The notes below the pieces were generated by a model. The model searched no databases. It had not been told where the DNA came from and saw nothing but the letters and a program-made list of their open reading frames with translations. From JBDTMT01 sp033764095 (GTDB taxonomy: Bacteria; Desulfobacterota; Binatia; HRBIN30; CADEER01), in the NCBI GenBank assembly GCA_033764095.1, contig JANRJF010000319.1, positions 1 through 6,023 on the forward strand: DNA of 6,023 nt. The letters are read 5' to 3'. A program made the position numbers and the translations under genes. Shown here one piece after another: positions 1 through 5,890 of this stretch (its first letter is position 1; each line of letters opens with the position of its first letter).

Positions 1-301
1 GGATGATCGACGGCGTCAGGAAAGTGGTCAGCACGATCAGCCAGACCGAGAAGCCGTCGACGCCGAGCGAGTAGTAAACGCCGAGGCTGGGGATCCACGA
101 CACCTTCTCGGTCAGCTGCAGCTCGCCGACGCTCGGGTCGAACATGCCGAGCATGACCAGCGAGAGCGCCAGCGGAATCAGCGAGAAGGTGAAGGCGGCG
201 CGGCGCGGGATCTGCAGTGGCTGCCCGGGCAGCAGCGCGATCATGAGCGCGCCGATGAGCGGCGCGAAGACGATCAGGGACAGGATCGGCAGGTTCGCCA
301 T
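1..301 (-). CDS. nuoM: NADH-quinone oxidoreductase subunit M, N-terminal 100 codons (runs off the window)
   Basis: Antiporter-like proton-channel subunit of the membrane arm of respiratory complex I. I translated the reverse strand from the ATG at 301-299. It opens MANLPILSLIVFAPLIGAL, a first membrane helix at about residues 5-24. A second helix lies at about 37-55. Next comes the NuoM-typical segment with W69, IPSLG and then LGVDGFS (79-85), leading into a third helix. The frame stays open to the window edge, so the remaining roughly 400 residues of a normal NuoM, including the catalytic Glu and Lys in later helices, lie outside. The start is 10 nt after the nuoL stop. A GAGAG sequence overlapping that stop, followed by GGAG very close to the ATG, can serve as ribosome binding site, so the two are almost certainly co-transcribed and probably coupled. 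Family assignment rests on recognised sequence pattern and on position after nuoL. Confidence 0.93.
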   Translation of the reverse strand, partial: MANLPILSLIVFAPLIGALMIALLPGQPLQIPRRAAFTFSLIPLALSLVMLGMFDPSVGELQLTEKVSWIPSLGVYYSLGVDGFSVWLIVLTTFLTPSII

Positions 302-311
302 CGCTCCGCTC

Positions 312-2240
312 TCACACCGCCAGCATGGCGATGACCACCACCGCGCCGACCACCATCGCCAGCGCGTAGGCCTGCACGTTGCCGGTCTGCAGCCGGCGGG
401 CGCGGTTGCCGACGCTGACCACCAGCTCGCCGACGCCGTTGACGGCGCCGTCGATGATCTCGCTGTCGACGACGCGCCAGAAGTAGTCCGACAGGCGGAC
501 GTACGGCCTGAGGATCAGCCAGGCGTAGAGCTCGTCGATGCGGTACTTGTCCCACAACAGGCGATAGGTGCGGCCGAAGCGCGCCGCCAGGCGGTCGGGC
601 AGGTCCGAGCTCTTGCCGTACATCATGTAGTCGAGCCCGATGCCGCCGAGGCCGACGCCGGTGGCGACGGCGATGAGGAAGAACAGCGTGCCGCTGGTCG
701 GGTGCGGCTCGTGCGGCATGTTCGCCAGCGCCGGGTCGAGGTAGTGGCCGATCTGATCGCCCCACAGGAAGCCGTGCGGCAATCCGACCCAACCGCCGAC
801 CGCCGACAGAATTGCCAGCACGATCAGCGGGATGGTCATGCTGCTCGGCGACTCGTGGATGTGGTGCGCCTTGTCGTGGTCGACGCGGCTCTCGCCCTCG
901 AAGGCGAGGAAGTAGGCGCGGAAGACGTAGAAGGCGGTCATGCCGGCGGCGACGATGCCGATGAACCACAGCCACTTGTGCCCGTGCATCCACGCCGCTT
1001 CCAGGATCATGTCCTTGGAGAAGAAGGCGGCGAAGCCGGGCACGCCGGAGATCGCCAGCGCCGCGATCAGGAAGGTGCGCGCGGTGATCGGCATCTGCTT
1101 CTTCAGGCCGCCCATCTTGAAGACGTCGAGCTCGCCGTGCAGGCCGTGCATGACGCTGCCGGCGCAGAGGAACAGGCAGGCCTTGAAGAAGGCGTGCGTC
1201 ATCAGGTGGAAGATGGCCGCGCTGAAGGCGCCGACGCCGAGGGCGAGGAACATGTAGCCGAGCTGCGAGACGGTCGAGTAGGCGAGGATCTTCTTGAGGT
1301 CGCGCTGCACCAGCCCGATGGTCGCCGCGAACAGCGCGGTCGCGGCGCCGATCACCACCACCACCTGCATCGCGTCGGGCGACTGCACGTAGAGCGGCGA
1401 CAGGCGGTCGATCATGTAGACGCCGGCGGTGACCATGGTGGCGGCGTGGATCAGCGCCGACACCGGGGTCGGACCGGCCATGGCGTCGGGCAGCCAGACG
1501 TAGAGCGGGATCTGCGCCGACTTGCCGGTGGCGCCGACGAACAGCAGCAGGCAGATGGCGGTGACGATACCCGGCGACCACTCGGCGAGCTTGGCGGCCG
1601 AGGCGTTGATGTCGGCGAAGGCGAGCGACGGCTGGCCGATCTCGCCGAGGCTCCAGAACAGCAGGAACATGCCGACCAGGAAGGCGGCATCGCCGACCCG
1701 GTTGGCGACGAACGCCTTGCGGCCGGCCTCGGCATTGGCCGGGTCGGTGTACCAGAAGCCGATCAGCAGGTAGGAGCACAGCCCCACCCCCTCCCAGCCG
1801 ATGAACAGCACCGGCAGCGAGTCGCCCAGCACCAGGATCAGCATCGAGGCGGTGAACAGGTTCAGGTAGGCGAAGAAGCGCGCCACGTCGGGGTCGTCGT
1901 GCATGTAGCCGACCGAGTAGACGTGGATGAGGAAGCCGACGCCGGTGATGATCAGGATCATCACGCTGGTCAGCCGGTCGACCCGGAACGCCGCCTCGAG
2001 CGTCAGCGGCGTCGCCTGGATCCACGTGTACATGTGGTCCAGCAGCGCGGCGTCGGGCGCCTGCTGCAACAGCTGCAGCACCGCAGCGAGCGCGAAGCCG
2101 AAGGCCACCAGCACGGCGGCCGGTCCGGCCGTGGTCGCCAGCGATTTCCGTCCGGTCTTCGACGCGTAGAGACAGAGGACCGTGCCGATCAGCGGAGCGA
2201 GGACGATCCAGCGCAGGTAGGGCGTCGCGATCACAGCCAT
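312..2240 (-). CDS. nuoL: NADH-quinone oxidoreductase subunit L
   Basis: Distal antiporter-like subunit of complex I, an inner-membrane protein that carries one proton path and the long lateral helix. The 642 residues fall in the usual range (E. coli NuoL is about 613). By my alignment from memory, the conserved residues are all present: GWEGVGLCSYLLIGF with E150 (E. coli E144), GKSAQIPL with K240 (K229), AMAGPTPVSALIHAATMV with H265 (H254), HLMTHAFFK with H345, H349 and K353, and FFSKD with K409 and D410 (K399/D400). Hydrophobic segments run throughout. The C-terminal part (about 540-642), with its charged stretch and last helix, fits the lateral helix and anchor. The ATG at 2240 gives an N-terminus aligning with known NuoL. 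No good Shine-Dalgarno precedes it, but a ten-codon reading frame ends 4 nt upstream. nuoM follows. nuoK, the usual upstream gene, is absent. Nothing looks truncated or frameshifted. Confidence 0.97.
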   Translation of the reverse strand: MAVIATPYLRWIVLAPLIGTVLCLYASKTGRKSLATTAGPAAVLVAFGFALAAVLQLLQQAPDAALLDHMYTWIQATPLTLEAAFRVDRLTSVMILIITGVGFLIHVYSVGYMHDDPDVARFFAYLNLFTASMLILVLGDSLPVLFIGWEGVGLCSYLLIGFWYTDPANAEAGRKAFVANRVGDAAFLVGMFLLFWSLGEIGQPSLAFADINASAAKLAEWSPGIVTAICLLLFVGATGKSAQIPLYVWLPDAMAGPTPVSALIHAATMVTAGVYMIDRLSPLYVQSPDAMQVVVVIGAATALFAATIGLVQRDLKKILAYSTVSQLGYMFLALGVGAFSAAIFHLMTHAFFKACLFLCAGSVMHGLHGELDVFKMGGLKKQMPITARTFLIAALAISGVPGFAAFFSKDMILEAAWMHGHKWLWFIGIVAAGMTAFYVFRAYFLAFEGESRVDHDKAHHIHESPSSMTIPLIVLAILSAVGGWVGLPHGFLWGDQIGHYLDPALANMPHEPHPTSGTLFFLIAVATGVGLGGIGLDYMMYGKSSDLPDRLAARFGRTYRLLWDKYRIDELYAWLILRPYVRLSDYFWRVVDSEIIDGAVNGVGELVVSVGNRARRLQTGNVQAYALAMVVGAVVVIAMLAV

Positions 2241-2354
2241 ATCATTAGAGGAGTTGAACAGTCGCCGCTTGTGCCATGAACGGCTGTGCGAGTCTAGGCA
2301 CCGTCGCGGTCCGCCGCATGGCGTCCGTCCTGGGAATCTGATTCTTAGCCCGGC
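2241..2354. promoter_or_regulatory. Divergent intergenic region, presumed back-to-back promoters
   Basis: This 114-nt gap separates the start of nuoL (minus strand) from the start of the glycosyltransferase-like gene (plus strand), so both transcripts must begin here unless a promoter lies inside a gene. It is visibly richer in A and T than its neighbours. I could not identify a convincing -35/-10 pair in either direction. It contains the odd-centred palindrome GAATCTGATTC at 2334-2344, only 10 nt before the plus-strand start, and a ten-codon open frame just ahead of nuoL. It contains no nuoK remnant that I can recognise. Promoter function is inferred from gene orientation alone. Confidence 0.5.
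2245..2277 (-). promoter_or_regulatory. Possible ten-codon leader frame immediately upstream of nuoL
   Basis: On the minus strand an ATG at 2277 opens a frame reading MAQAATVQLL that stops with TAA at 2247-2245, followed by an overlapping-frame TGA and then the nuoL ATG (TAATGATATG). The stop is 4 nt from the nuoL start, close enough for terminating ribosomes to restart. nuoL lacks a clear Shine-Dalgarno of its own, which makes coupling attractive. Against this, the mini-frame also lacks a good ribosome binding site, and so short a frame can occur by chance. Its codons (GCA, CAA, ACT, GTT) are unlike the GC-ending codons of the neighbouring genes. Confidence 0.15.
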
Positions 2355-4217
2355 GTGCAGGCGAAGCCGGTGTCCACGCGGCGCGATGCGCTGGCCATGG
2401 CGGCGGCGCTGGTCGTCGGCTGGGCGATCGGCCTGGCCGTCTGGAAGCCGCTGCAGGTTCCCTTCAGCAATCCGCTCGGAGTCGTCGGGCCGCTGACGGA
2501 GATCGGCTTCAACCCGCTCAACAACCTGCTGCGCTTCGCGCTCCTGGTGACGTTACCGGCGCTGCTCTATGCGGCGCTGCGGGTACGGCGCGGACGGCGG
2601 GCGGCCACGCCGCGGGGGGACGCCGGCGTCGCCTTCTCGGGCCGCACCGCCGCCAGCCTGTGCCTGCTGGTGGCGCTGGCCTGGCTGGCGCTCGACCTGG
2701 CGCGCGCTCTGTCCGCACCCTTCACGCCGTCGCCGCTCGACTTCTTTCACACCGGCGAGTGGCTGGCGCCGGCGTGGAATTTCACCGCCGGGCGCGGCCT
2801 GTGGCGCGGCTCCTATTTCCTGCACGGCGTGTTCTTCGACCCGCTCGCCACCGCGCTCGGCTGGGTGGTCACCGGCCAGCGCACGATCGGCGCCTGCCTG
2901 GTTACCAAGGAGGCCCTGACCCTGCTGCTGCCGCCGTCGCTGGCCGTGTGCCTGGTGGCGCTGGCGCTGTGCTGCCCGCCGGGCGGACGCGGGACGACGG
3001 CCTGGGGCGGCGTCGTGCTGCTGGCGCTGCTGCTGACCACGCTCGCCACCGCCGATCGCCTGCAGACGCTCAACCGGCGCGACGTACCGGTGCTGCTCGG
3101 TCTGGGCAGTTTCCTGTTCGGCGTCGCCTATCGCAGCCGTGCCGCCCTGTTCTTCGCCGGCCTGTGCTCCAGCCTCACCTATTTCTACGTCATCGACCGC
3201 GGCGCCTATTTCAACGCCGCGCTCGCCGTCACCCTCGCCGTCGGCTGGTGGCTCGATCGCGCGGCGGCGCGCCGCGAGTTGGTCTGGTGCCTGGCCGGGG
3301 CGGCGTGTGGGTGGGCCGCCTTCCGACTCGCCGTCGGCGCGGCGGAGTTCCGCGCCTTTCTCGACACCACGCTGTCCATCTACCGAACCAAGGATCTCTT
3401 CGACAGCTACGTCTACCCGAGCCCGGCCGCCGGGCCGGGGGTGCTGAAGGTGGCGCCGCTGCTGTGCATCAGCGTGCAGCTGGTGCTGGCGGTGCGGGCG
3501 CTGGCGCGCGGCGGTGCGCGGCCGGCGCTGCTGGCGCAGGTATTCGTCGCCAGCCTGGCGTTCCTCTACTTTCGCTCCGCGCTCGGCCGCTCCGACCCGC
3601 CGCACGTAAAGTACGCCAGCTACTTCGCCTACATTGGCCTGGTGTTCGCCCTCTGCGCGCTGTGCGGCCCCGGCATCGCGACGCGCATGCGGCTGGTGCG
3701 CGGCCTGGCCGTGGCGACGGCCGCCGGGCTGGCGGCGCTGGCCTGGTCGGTCTACTGGCCGAGCATCGACACGCGCGCCGTCGCCACCGCTCCCGCACGC
3801 CTGGCGGCGCTGATCGCCGCGCCGGACGACGCCTACCTCAGCCCCACCGAGCGCCGCGTCCGCGATCGCTGGCGCGAGCTGTCGCGCGACGATGCCTGCG
3901 CCTTCACTTTCACCAGTGAGGCCGCCTGGGTCTTCCTGCTGCGCAAGCCAAGCTGCGGGCGGCACAGCATCGTCTGGTTCGCCTCGGCGGCGCCGCTGCA
4001 GGACGAAGTGATACGCGACCTGGACACGTATCGGCCGTCGCACATCCTGCTGCGCTCGCCCGCCTGGACGAACGCCATCGACGGCATCGACAACGCGCGC
4101 CGACTGCCGGCGCTCTCCGCCGCCATCGCCCGCTCCTACACGCCGGTCGAGGACATCGACGGCTTCATCCTGGCGCGCCGCACCGCTGACGCGCCGGGGG
4201 CGGCGACGCCCAGATGA
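2355..4217 (+). CDS. Multi-spanning membrane protein, probable GT-C-type glycosyltransferase
   Basis: I do not recognise a named gene. The 620 residues hold about 12 hydrophobic segments (for example near 12-30, 58-76, 98-117, 185-206, 217-233, 262-280, 308-326, 366-382, 391-407, 421-437 and 449-467), followed by a soluble C-terminal domain at about 480-608. GT-C enzymes have this shape: they move sugars from polyprenyl-phosphate donors on the periplasmic face. After the third helix comes LDFFHTGEWLAPAW (128-141), an acidic loop placed like the GT-C catalytic loop, then FLHGVFFDP (155-163). Further motifs are DRGAYF (281-286) and GRSDPPHVKY (411-420), resembling R-x-D-x-x-H motifs in membrane transferases. 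C515 and C534 in the tail could form a periplasmic disulfide. The start is GTG at 2355 with a weak ribosome site; GTG at 2370 or ATG at 2397 are alternatives. The stop overlaps the next start (ATGA). The substrate is unknown, and an O-antigen-ligase-like or purely structural membrane protein is not excluded. Confidence 0.75.
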   Translation: MQAKPVSTRRDALAMAAALVVGWAIGLAVWKPLQVPFSNPLGVVGPLTEIGFNPLNNLLRFALLVTLPALLYAALRVRRGRRAATPRGDAGVAFSGRTAASLCLLVALAWLALDLARALSAPFTPSPLDFFHTGEWLAPAWNFTAGRGLWRGSYFLHGVFFDPLATALGWVVTGQRTIGACLVTKEALTLLLPPSLAVCLVALALCCPPGGRGTTAWGGVVLLALLLTTLATADRLQTLNRRDVPVLLGLGSFLFGVAYRSRAALFFAGLCSSLTYFYVIDRGAYFNAALAVTLAVGWWLDRAAARRELVWCLAGAACGWAAFRLAVGAAEFRAFLDTTLSIYRTKDLFDSYVYPSPAAGPGVLKVAPLLCISVQLVLAVRALARGGARPALLAQVFVASLAFLYFRSALGRSDPPHVKYASYFAYIGLVFALCALCGPGIATRMRLVRGLAVATAAGLAALAWSVYWPSIDTRAVATAPARLAALIAAPDDAYLSPTERRVRDRWRELSRDDACAFTFTSEAAWVFLLRKPSCGRHSIVWFASAAPLQDEVIRDLDTYRPSHILLRSPAWTNAIDGIDNARRLPALSAAIARSYTPVEDIDGFILARRTADAPGAATPR

Positions 4218-5701
4218 CGGCGGCGGCAGCCGACCGGCGGGTGACGGTCGTCGGCGCCGGGCCCGCCGGCCTGACCGCGGCCTATCTGCTGTCGCAGCGC
4301 GGCTGGCCGGTGACCGTGCTGGAGGCCGACCCGCAGCGGGTCGGCGGCATTGCGCGCACCATCGAGCACGCGGGCTACCGCTTCGACGTCGGGCCGCATC
4401 GCTTCTTCTCCAAAGCGGCGCGCGTCGAAGCGCTGTGGGACGAGTTGTTGCCCGACGACATGCTGACCATCACGCGGCGCACCCGCATCCAGTACCGCGG
4501 GCGCTTCTTCAGCTATCCGCTCAGCGCACCGGAGGCGCTCGCCCGCCTCGGGCCGTGGGAATCGGCGCGCGCCGCCGTGTCCTATCTCCGCGCCCGCTGC
4601 TTTCCGGTGCGCGAGCCGCGCAGCTTCGCCGACTGGGTGTCGAATCAGTTCGGGCCGCGCCTGTTCGAGATCTTCTTCCGCACGTACACCGAGAAGGTCT
4701 GGGGCATGGACTGCCGCGACATCTCGGCCGACTGGGCGGCACAACGCATCAAGGGCCTCTCGCTCGGTACGGCGCTGTGGAACGCCCTGCGGCCGCGCCG
4801 CGCGCCGGGCCGTGCGACGGTCAAGTCGCTGATCGAGACCTTCCGCTATCCGCGGCTCGGCGCCGGGATGATGTGGGAGGAAGCGGCGCGGCGGACGCGC
4901 GCGCAGGGCGGCACCGTGCAGCTCGGCTGCCGCGTCGTCGGCCTGGCCTTCGACGCCGGACAGCGGGAATGGACGACGACCTACCTCGACACCGACGGAG
5001 CATCGCGGACGCTGCGCTCGGCGCACGTCATCTGTTCCGCCGCGCTCGGCGATCTCGCCGCGCTGCTGTCGCCGCCGCTGCGCGCCCGCGCACACGCCAC
5101 GGCGCTGCGCTACCGCGACCTGCTGACGGTGATGCTGTTCGCCACCGATCGCCAGCGCTTCGCCGACCACTGGCTCTACATCCACGATCCGGAGGTGCGC
5201 GTGGCGCGCATTCAGAATATCCGGGCGTGGTCGCCGGCCCTCATCCCCGATGCAGCGATGACCGCGTTCGGGCTCGAGTACTTCTGCTTCGCCGGCGACG
5301 CGACCTGGCAGCGCGGCGACGCCAAGCTGATCGCGCTGGCGACCCAGGAGCTCGTTCGGCTGTCGCTGGCCGAAGCGGGCGACGTCACGGGTGGCTACGT
5401 GATCCGCCAGCCGCGCGCCTACCCGGTCTACGACGGCGACTACCGCGGCCACGTCGAGGCGCTGCGCGACGAGATCGCGACGCGCTATCCGACTCTGCAC
5501 ATGGTCGGGCGCAACGGCATGCACAAGTACAACAACCAGGATCACGCCATGATGACCGCCATGCTGACGGTCGATGCGCTGGTCGGCGACGGTCCGCGCC
5601 GCGATCCCTGGTTGGTCAACCAGGACGCCGAGTACCACGAGGAGGATCGCGGCGGCGGCGCCAGCGGACTACGGCTGGTGCCACGCCGCCTCGACGCCTG
5701 A
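4214..5701 (+). CDS. FAD-dependent oxidoreductase, amine-oxidase/UDP-galactopyranose-mutase-like
   Basis: A 495-residue cytoplasmic flavoprotein. The N-terminus is a Rossmann FAD site: VVGAGPAGLTAAYLL (12-26, GxGxxG), E37 at the end of the second strand to hold the ribose, then RVGGIART (42-49) and FDVGPHRFFSK (57-67), near the flavin. A central block reads RTYTEKVWGM (156-165) and SADWAAQRIKGLS (171-183). The C-terminal FAD-contact motif is VGRNGMHKYNNQDHAMMTA (431-449), and the tail VNQDAEYHEE (468-477) is typical of this group. Relatives are often annotated as NAD(P)/FAD-dependent oxidoreductase or protoporphyrinogen-oxidase-like and are frequently found among glycan genes. True HemY function is unlikely here because no haem-synthesis gene is nearby. 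The ATG at 4214 overlaps the previous stop and lacks a strong Shine-Dalgarno, which suggests translational coupling. Isomerisation or oxidation of a nucleotide- or lipid-linked sugar is my inference; the substrate is not visible. The last 18 residues, rich in Gly and Arg, look like a non-conserved extension. Confidence 0.88.
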   Translation: MTAAAADRRVTVVGAGPAGLTAAYLLSQRGWPVTVLEADPQRVGGIARTIEHAGYRFDVGPHRFFSKAARVEALWDELLPDDMLTITRRTRIQYRGRFFSYPLSAPEALARLGPWESARAAVSYLRARCFPVREPRSFADWVSNQFGPRLFEIFFRTYTEKVWGMDCRDISADWAAQRIKGLSLGTALWNALRPRRAPGRATVKSLIETFRYPRLGAGMMWEEAARRTRAQGGTVQLGCRVVGLAFDAGQREWTTTYLDTDGASRTLRSAHVICSAALGDLAALLSPPLRARAHATALRYRDLLTVMLFATDRQRFADHWLYIHDPEVRVARIQNIRAWSPALIPDAAMTAFGLEYFCFAGDATWQRGDAKLIALATQELVRLSLAEAGDVTGGYVIRQPRAYPVYDGDYRGHVEALRDEIATRYPTLHMVGRNGMHKYNNQDHAMMTAMLTVDALVGDGPRRDPWLVNQDAEYHEEDRGGGASGLRLVPRRLDA

Positions 5702-5748
5702 GCCGGCGGCGCCGCGAGCGCCGCGCCGCGAGCGCAGCACGACCCCGT

Positions 5749-5766
5749 CGCCGCTGAGAGGCGGCG
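5749..5766 (+). terminator. Small GC hairpin after the flavoprotein gene
   Basis: CGCCGC (5749-5754) pairs perfectly with GCGGCG (5761-5766) around a six-base loop, TGAGAG. It lies 48 nt after the stop of the flavoprotein gene. Only GGTT follows, with no T-run, so it would be a weak intrinsic terminator at best. In DNA this rich in G and C, six-base stems also arise by chance. Confidence 0.25.
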
Positions 5767-5771
5767 GGTTC

Positions 5772-5802
5772 ACTTCCCGCCGCGTCGACCGAGACGCGCT
5801 CG
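5772..5802. repeat. Direct repeat copy A: decayed duplicate of the cytochrome gene 3' end
   Basis: This 31-nt segment matches 5893-5924 with one substitution (A5791 in the other copy is C... read as GAGACG here versus GCGACG there) and one missing C in the run near its left end. Read on the minus strand it encodes ERVSVDAAG, compared with ERVAVDAAG at the cytochrome C-terminus, but the single-base deletion removes the in-frame TAG stop. It is therefore a remnant and not a functional gene end. It stops 3 nt before the large hairpin. Confidence 0.7.
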
Positions 5803-5805
5803 AGC

Positions 5806-5862
5806 AGCGCGGCCCTCCGTAGCCGCTGCTATCAACGGCGAGCGGCCACGGAGGGCCGCGCT
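5806..5862. terminator. Large near-perfect hairpin, likely bidirectional terminator or dispersed palindromic repeat
   Basis: The arm AGCGCGGCCCTCCGT (5806-5820) is exactly the reverse complement of 5848-5862. One A/C mismatch (5821 and 5847) follows, then six more paired bases (5822-5827 with 5841-5846), leaving a 13-nt loop at 5828-5840. This makes a 22-bp stem with 21 pairs. It lies between two convergent genes, where a structure readable from both strands could stop both transcripts. No T-tract flanks it on either side, so a classical intrinsic terminator is not certain. A perfect long arm with a variable-looking loop also fits a REP-like or other dispersed palindromic element, which only a genome-wide copy count could show. 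The pairing is seen directly; the function is inferred. Confidence 0.6.
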
Positions 5863-5890
5863 ACTACGCCGACGCGACTGGCGCGTGCGA

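Larger units (their letters stand above)
5702..5890. other. Convergent intergenic region containing hairpins and a duplicated segment
   Basis: This region of 189 nt lies between the stops of the plus-strand flavoprotein and the minus-strand cytochrome. No convincing gene is present. It starts with a GC-only stretch in which the 11-mer GCCGCGAGCGC occurs twice with a 14-nt period (5711-5721 and 5725-5735). It then holds a small hairpin (5749-5766), a decayed copy of the cytochrome gene's 3' end (5772-5802) and a large hairpin (5806-5862). Confidence 0.8.

Noticed and set aside
274..2025. 583-codon minus-strand frame overlapping nuoL
   Set aside because: It is an alternative frame of the real nuoL; the product is Arg/Ala/Gly-rich with no membrane pattern or motif.
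144..2279. 711-codon open frame on the plus strand, the longest in the window
   Set aside because: It lies antisense to nuoL and the start of nuoM, which match their families along their full length. The translation is low-complexity (rich in H, D, R, G, A, V, Q) with no recognisable domain, as expected opposite GC-rich coding DNA.
2254..2496. TTG-started plus-strand frame preceded by a good-looking GAGGAG
   Set aside because: The purine-rich site is attractive, but the product is Arg/Ser/Pro-rich, has no motif and overlaps the start of the membrane protein gene in another frame.
2660..3919. 419-codon plus-strand frame inside the membrane protein gene
   Set aside because: Same-strand shadow in another frame; Arg/Ala-rich with no hydrophobic helices, while the chosen frame shows clear membrane segments and an ATGA overlap with the next gene.
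2553..4043. 496-codon minus-strand frame
   Set aside because: Antisense to the membrane glycosyltransferase-like gene; Gln/Arg/Gly-rich composition typical of a shadow frame.
4136..5638. 500-codon minus-strand frame
   Set aside because: Antisense to the flavoprotein, whose FAD-binding motifs at both ends are unmistakable.
4435..5757. 440-codon plus-strand frame running past the flavoprotein stop
   Set aside because: A different frame of the flavoprotein gene; Arg/His/Ala-rich and without motifs.
5574..5822. 82-codon plus-strand frame spanning the end of the flavoprotein and the intergenic region; considered as a frameshifted continuation of the flavoprotein
   Set aside because: The flavoprotein already reaches its usual VN...EYHEE ending in its own frame, so no frameshift is needed.
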